Shown here: piece after piece, positions 5,756-6,745 of the stretch
Layout: each line of letters opens with the position of its first letter
Numbering within the stretch: the stretch's first letter is position 1
Assembly: GCA_002328865.1 (NCBI GenBank)
Contig: DCWO01000021.1
Span: 2,541 to 9,285 of the forward strand
Direction of reading: 5' to 3'
DNA from: Dehalococcoidia bacterium UBA2160
Lineage (GTDB): Bacteria; Chloroflexota; Dehalococcoidia; Lucifugimonadales; UBA1123
Length of the DNA stretch: 6,745 bases
The notes under the pieces: model-generated
Database searches by the model: none
What the model saw: the letters and a program-made list of their open reading frames with translations, nothing else
What the model was told of the DNA's origin: nothing
Translations under genes and position numbers: made by a program

Positions 5756-6204
5756 CCGCCGGACCGTCAAACCTGGTCGCCGCTCCCGTGAAGGAGCACC
5801 CGGGTTGTTACGGGTGCGGGCAGGCCAACTCGATCGGCCTGCGCCTCCACATGAAGCAGCACGGGGACCGTCTGAAAGCGACATTCACGCCACAAAAGGA
5901 CCATGAGGGTTGGCCAGGAATTGTGCACGGCGGCGTCATAGCTTCACTCCTGTACGAGTTGATGGAGAACTTGGCATATCACCAAGGGGCCGTAACCATG
6001 ATGCGCTCAATGAAGACTCGATACCGAGCCCCAGCCAGTGTTGGCCACGAGCTTTCCGCTGAATCCTGGCAGGAGAGCCGGGACGGCCGTCAGATCGCGG
6101 TCAGAGGCGAGCTTCGAAGCACTGACGGCAAGGTGGTCGCGGACGGCGCGGCAACACTCGTTGTTCTGAGTCAGGAGCAACTCGCTCGGCACGGCTTGGG
6201 TTGA
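5737..6204 (+). CDS. PaaI-like hotdog-fold thioesterase
   Basis: A small acyl-CoA thioesterase-like protein of the PaaI/hotdog family; the acyl substrate is unknown. Seen: GCYGCGQANSIGLRL at 23-37, the N-terminal C.GCG..N..GL motif of one PaaI subgroup, with Cys24 and Cys27; GWPGIVHGGVIASLLYELMENLAY at 58-81, which holds the hotdog HGG (64-66) and Glu74; and TRYRAPASVGHEL at 94-106, the usual second strand region. Family members commonly have Asp-Glu where this protein has Tyr73-Glu74. The start is uncertain. TTG 5737 gives 155 residues and overlaps ahcY by 19 nt with only a weak upstream AGCAGGA. GTG 5788 gives 138 residues, starts 32 nt after ahcY and lies just before the conserved motif, but has no clear Shine-Dalgarno. 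There is no membrane segment or signal peptide. Its position between ahcY and metK implies co-transcription, not necessarily a shared pathway. Confidence 0.85.
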   Translation: MGRGNIAAGPSNLVAAPVKEHPGCYGCGQANSIGLRLHMKQHGDRLKATFTPQKDHEGWPGIVHGGVIASLLYELMENLAYHQGAVTMMRSMKTRYRAPASVGHELSAESWQESRDGRQIAVRGELRSTDGKVVADGAATLVVLSQEQLARHGLG

Positions 6205-6265
6205 CGCCAAACGTCGGCGCAACATTGCCGGCTCGTGCGCTGAATCGGGATTTGAGATCAAACAA

Positions 6266-6297
6266 CGCCCCGAAGAGTCGGGCCACCACTGGAGGTG
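6266..6297 (+). promoter_or_regulatory. Structured leader of metK resembling that of ahcY
   Basis: CCCGA (6269-6273) pairs with TCGGG (6278-6282) around AGAG. CCACCA (6283-6288) follows, then GGAGGTG (6291-6297), 5-7 nt before ATG 6303. The hairpin, the box and their order match the ahcY leader, and the outer pair is C-G here but G-C there. CACC (6284-6287) could also pair with GGTG (6294-6297) and partly mask the Shine-Dalgarno. A further possible stem, GTCGGC (6213-6218) with GCCGGC (6227-6232), lies earlier in the gap. No U-tract is present and I see no clear promoter. Function is inference. Confidence 0.45.
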
Positions 6298-6302
6298 AAC
6301 CA

Positions 6303-6745
6303 ATGGCATTTAGCTTTACCGATTCCCCGTCGTTCCTCTTCACGTCGGAATCCGTGACGGAGGGGCACCCGGACAAGTTGTGCGACCAGATATCCGACGC
6401 CGTGCTCGACGAGATCATCGCCGCGGATCCATTTGCGAGGGTCGCATGCGAGACCTGCACGACCACGGGAATGGTCGTGGTTATGGGTGAGATCACGACT
6501 GAGACTTACGTGGACATCCCGAATATCGTCCGTCGCACAATCAGAGACGCCGGATACATCGACTCGTCGTACGGCTTCGACTATCAGTCCTGCGGCGTCT
6601 CGGTTTCGATCCACGGACAATCGCAGGACATCTCCACCGGAGTCTCAAACGCACTGGAGACGCGAGGGGAAGACGGCGCGACCGACGTCGAGTCTCTCGG
6701 AGCGGGCGACCAGGGCATGATGGTTGGCTTTGCCTGCAACGAGAC
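6303..6745 (+). CDS. metK: S-adenosylmethionine synthetase (methionine adenosyltransferase), 5' part
   Basis: MetK makes SAM from methionine and ATP, releasing phosphate and diphosphate; it closes the cycle served by AhcY and MtnP/MtnA. The first 147 codons are in the window and the reading frame is open to the right edge; full enzymes have about 380-410 residues. Seen: FLFTSESVTEGHPDKLCDQISDAVLD at 11-36 with His22 and Asp24 of the ATP/Mg site, ETCTTTGMVVVMGEITT at 50-66, GQSQDISTGVSNALE at 105-119, and the signature GAGDQGMMVGFACNE at 133-147. The ATG start is supported by GGAGGTGA (6291-6298) and by the family N-terminus. It follows the thioesterase after 98 nt. The gene is truncated only by the window, with no sign of damage. 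Confidence 0.97.
   Translation, partial: MAFSFTDSPSFLFTSESVTEGHPDKLCDQISDAVLDEIIAADPFARVACETCTTTGMVVVMGEITTETYVDIPNIVRRTIRDAGYIDSSYGFDYQSCGVSVSIHGQSQDISTGVSNALETRGEDGATDVESLGAGDQGMMVGFACNE

Noticed and set aside
4970..5884. A 304-codon open frame on the minus strand opposite ahcY
   Set aside because: It lies antisense to a certain gene, has no recognisable domain and no Shine-Dalgarno that stands out; long antisense frames are common opposite GC-rich genes.
6201..6229. TTGACG as a -35 box for a separate metK promoter
   Set aside because: No TATAAT-like hexamer occurs at 16-18 bp downstream.

Overview
The window is a compact, one-strand (+) gene cluster for S-adenosylmethionine (SAM) use and recycling. 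Eight genes are recognisable: mtnA, mtnP, a single-domain rhodanese, a HAD phosphatase, a PfkB-family kinase, ahcY, a PaaI-like hotdog thioesterase and the 5' part of metK, which runs off the right edge. The DNA looks GC-rich, uses non-ATG starts often (TTG is the best start for mtnP, the HAD gene and ahcY) and has strong GGAGG-type Shine-Dalgarno sites. AhcY is the short 423-residue type with a Thr where the animal enzyme has a catalytic-site Cys, and MtnP carries a C-terminal CxC. This fits a bacterium outside the Proteobacteria; a marine or soil Chloroflexota-like lineage is my guess, from general impression only.

Layout. Positions 1-146 hold no supported gene, only a 25-bp sequence present twice 91 bp apart. 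A sigma70-like promoter (147-176) precedes a very clear SAM-I (S-box) riboswitch (about 208-329). It has a textbook expression platform: the 3' strand of P1 can pair instead with the loop region of an intrinsic terminator (343-378). mtnA follows at about 439 and overlaps mtnP by 8 nt. The rhodanese gene starts 14 nt later, and the HAD gene 2 nt after that. The PfkB gene starts after 56 nt, ahcY after 69 nt, the thioesterase overlaps or directly follows ahcY, and metK starts after 98 nt. I see no intrinsic terminator after the riboswitch, so the whole set could be one transcript.

How the genes fit together. MetK makes SAM. Methyl transfer from SAM gives S-adenosylhomocysteine, which AhcY splits to homocysteine and adenosine. 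Polyamine synthesis and radical or other reactions give methylthioadenosine (MTA), which MtnP phosphorolyses to adenine and methylthioribose-1-phosphate; MtnA isomerises the latter to methylthioribulose-1-phosphate. None of the later standard methionine-salvage genes is in the window. The PfkB kinase may remove adenosine (inference). The roles of the rhodanese, the HAD phosphatase and the thioesterase are not fixed by sequence.

Most interesting observation: ahcY and metK, 1.8 kb apart, have similar short leaders. Each has a small CCGA...TCGG hairpin whose outer base pair covaries (G-C versus C-G), then a (G)CCACCA box, then the Shine-Dalgarno. I do not recognise it as a known SAM or SAH riboswitch class; it is a candidate cis-regulatory RNA element.
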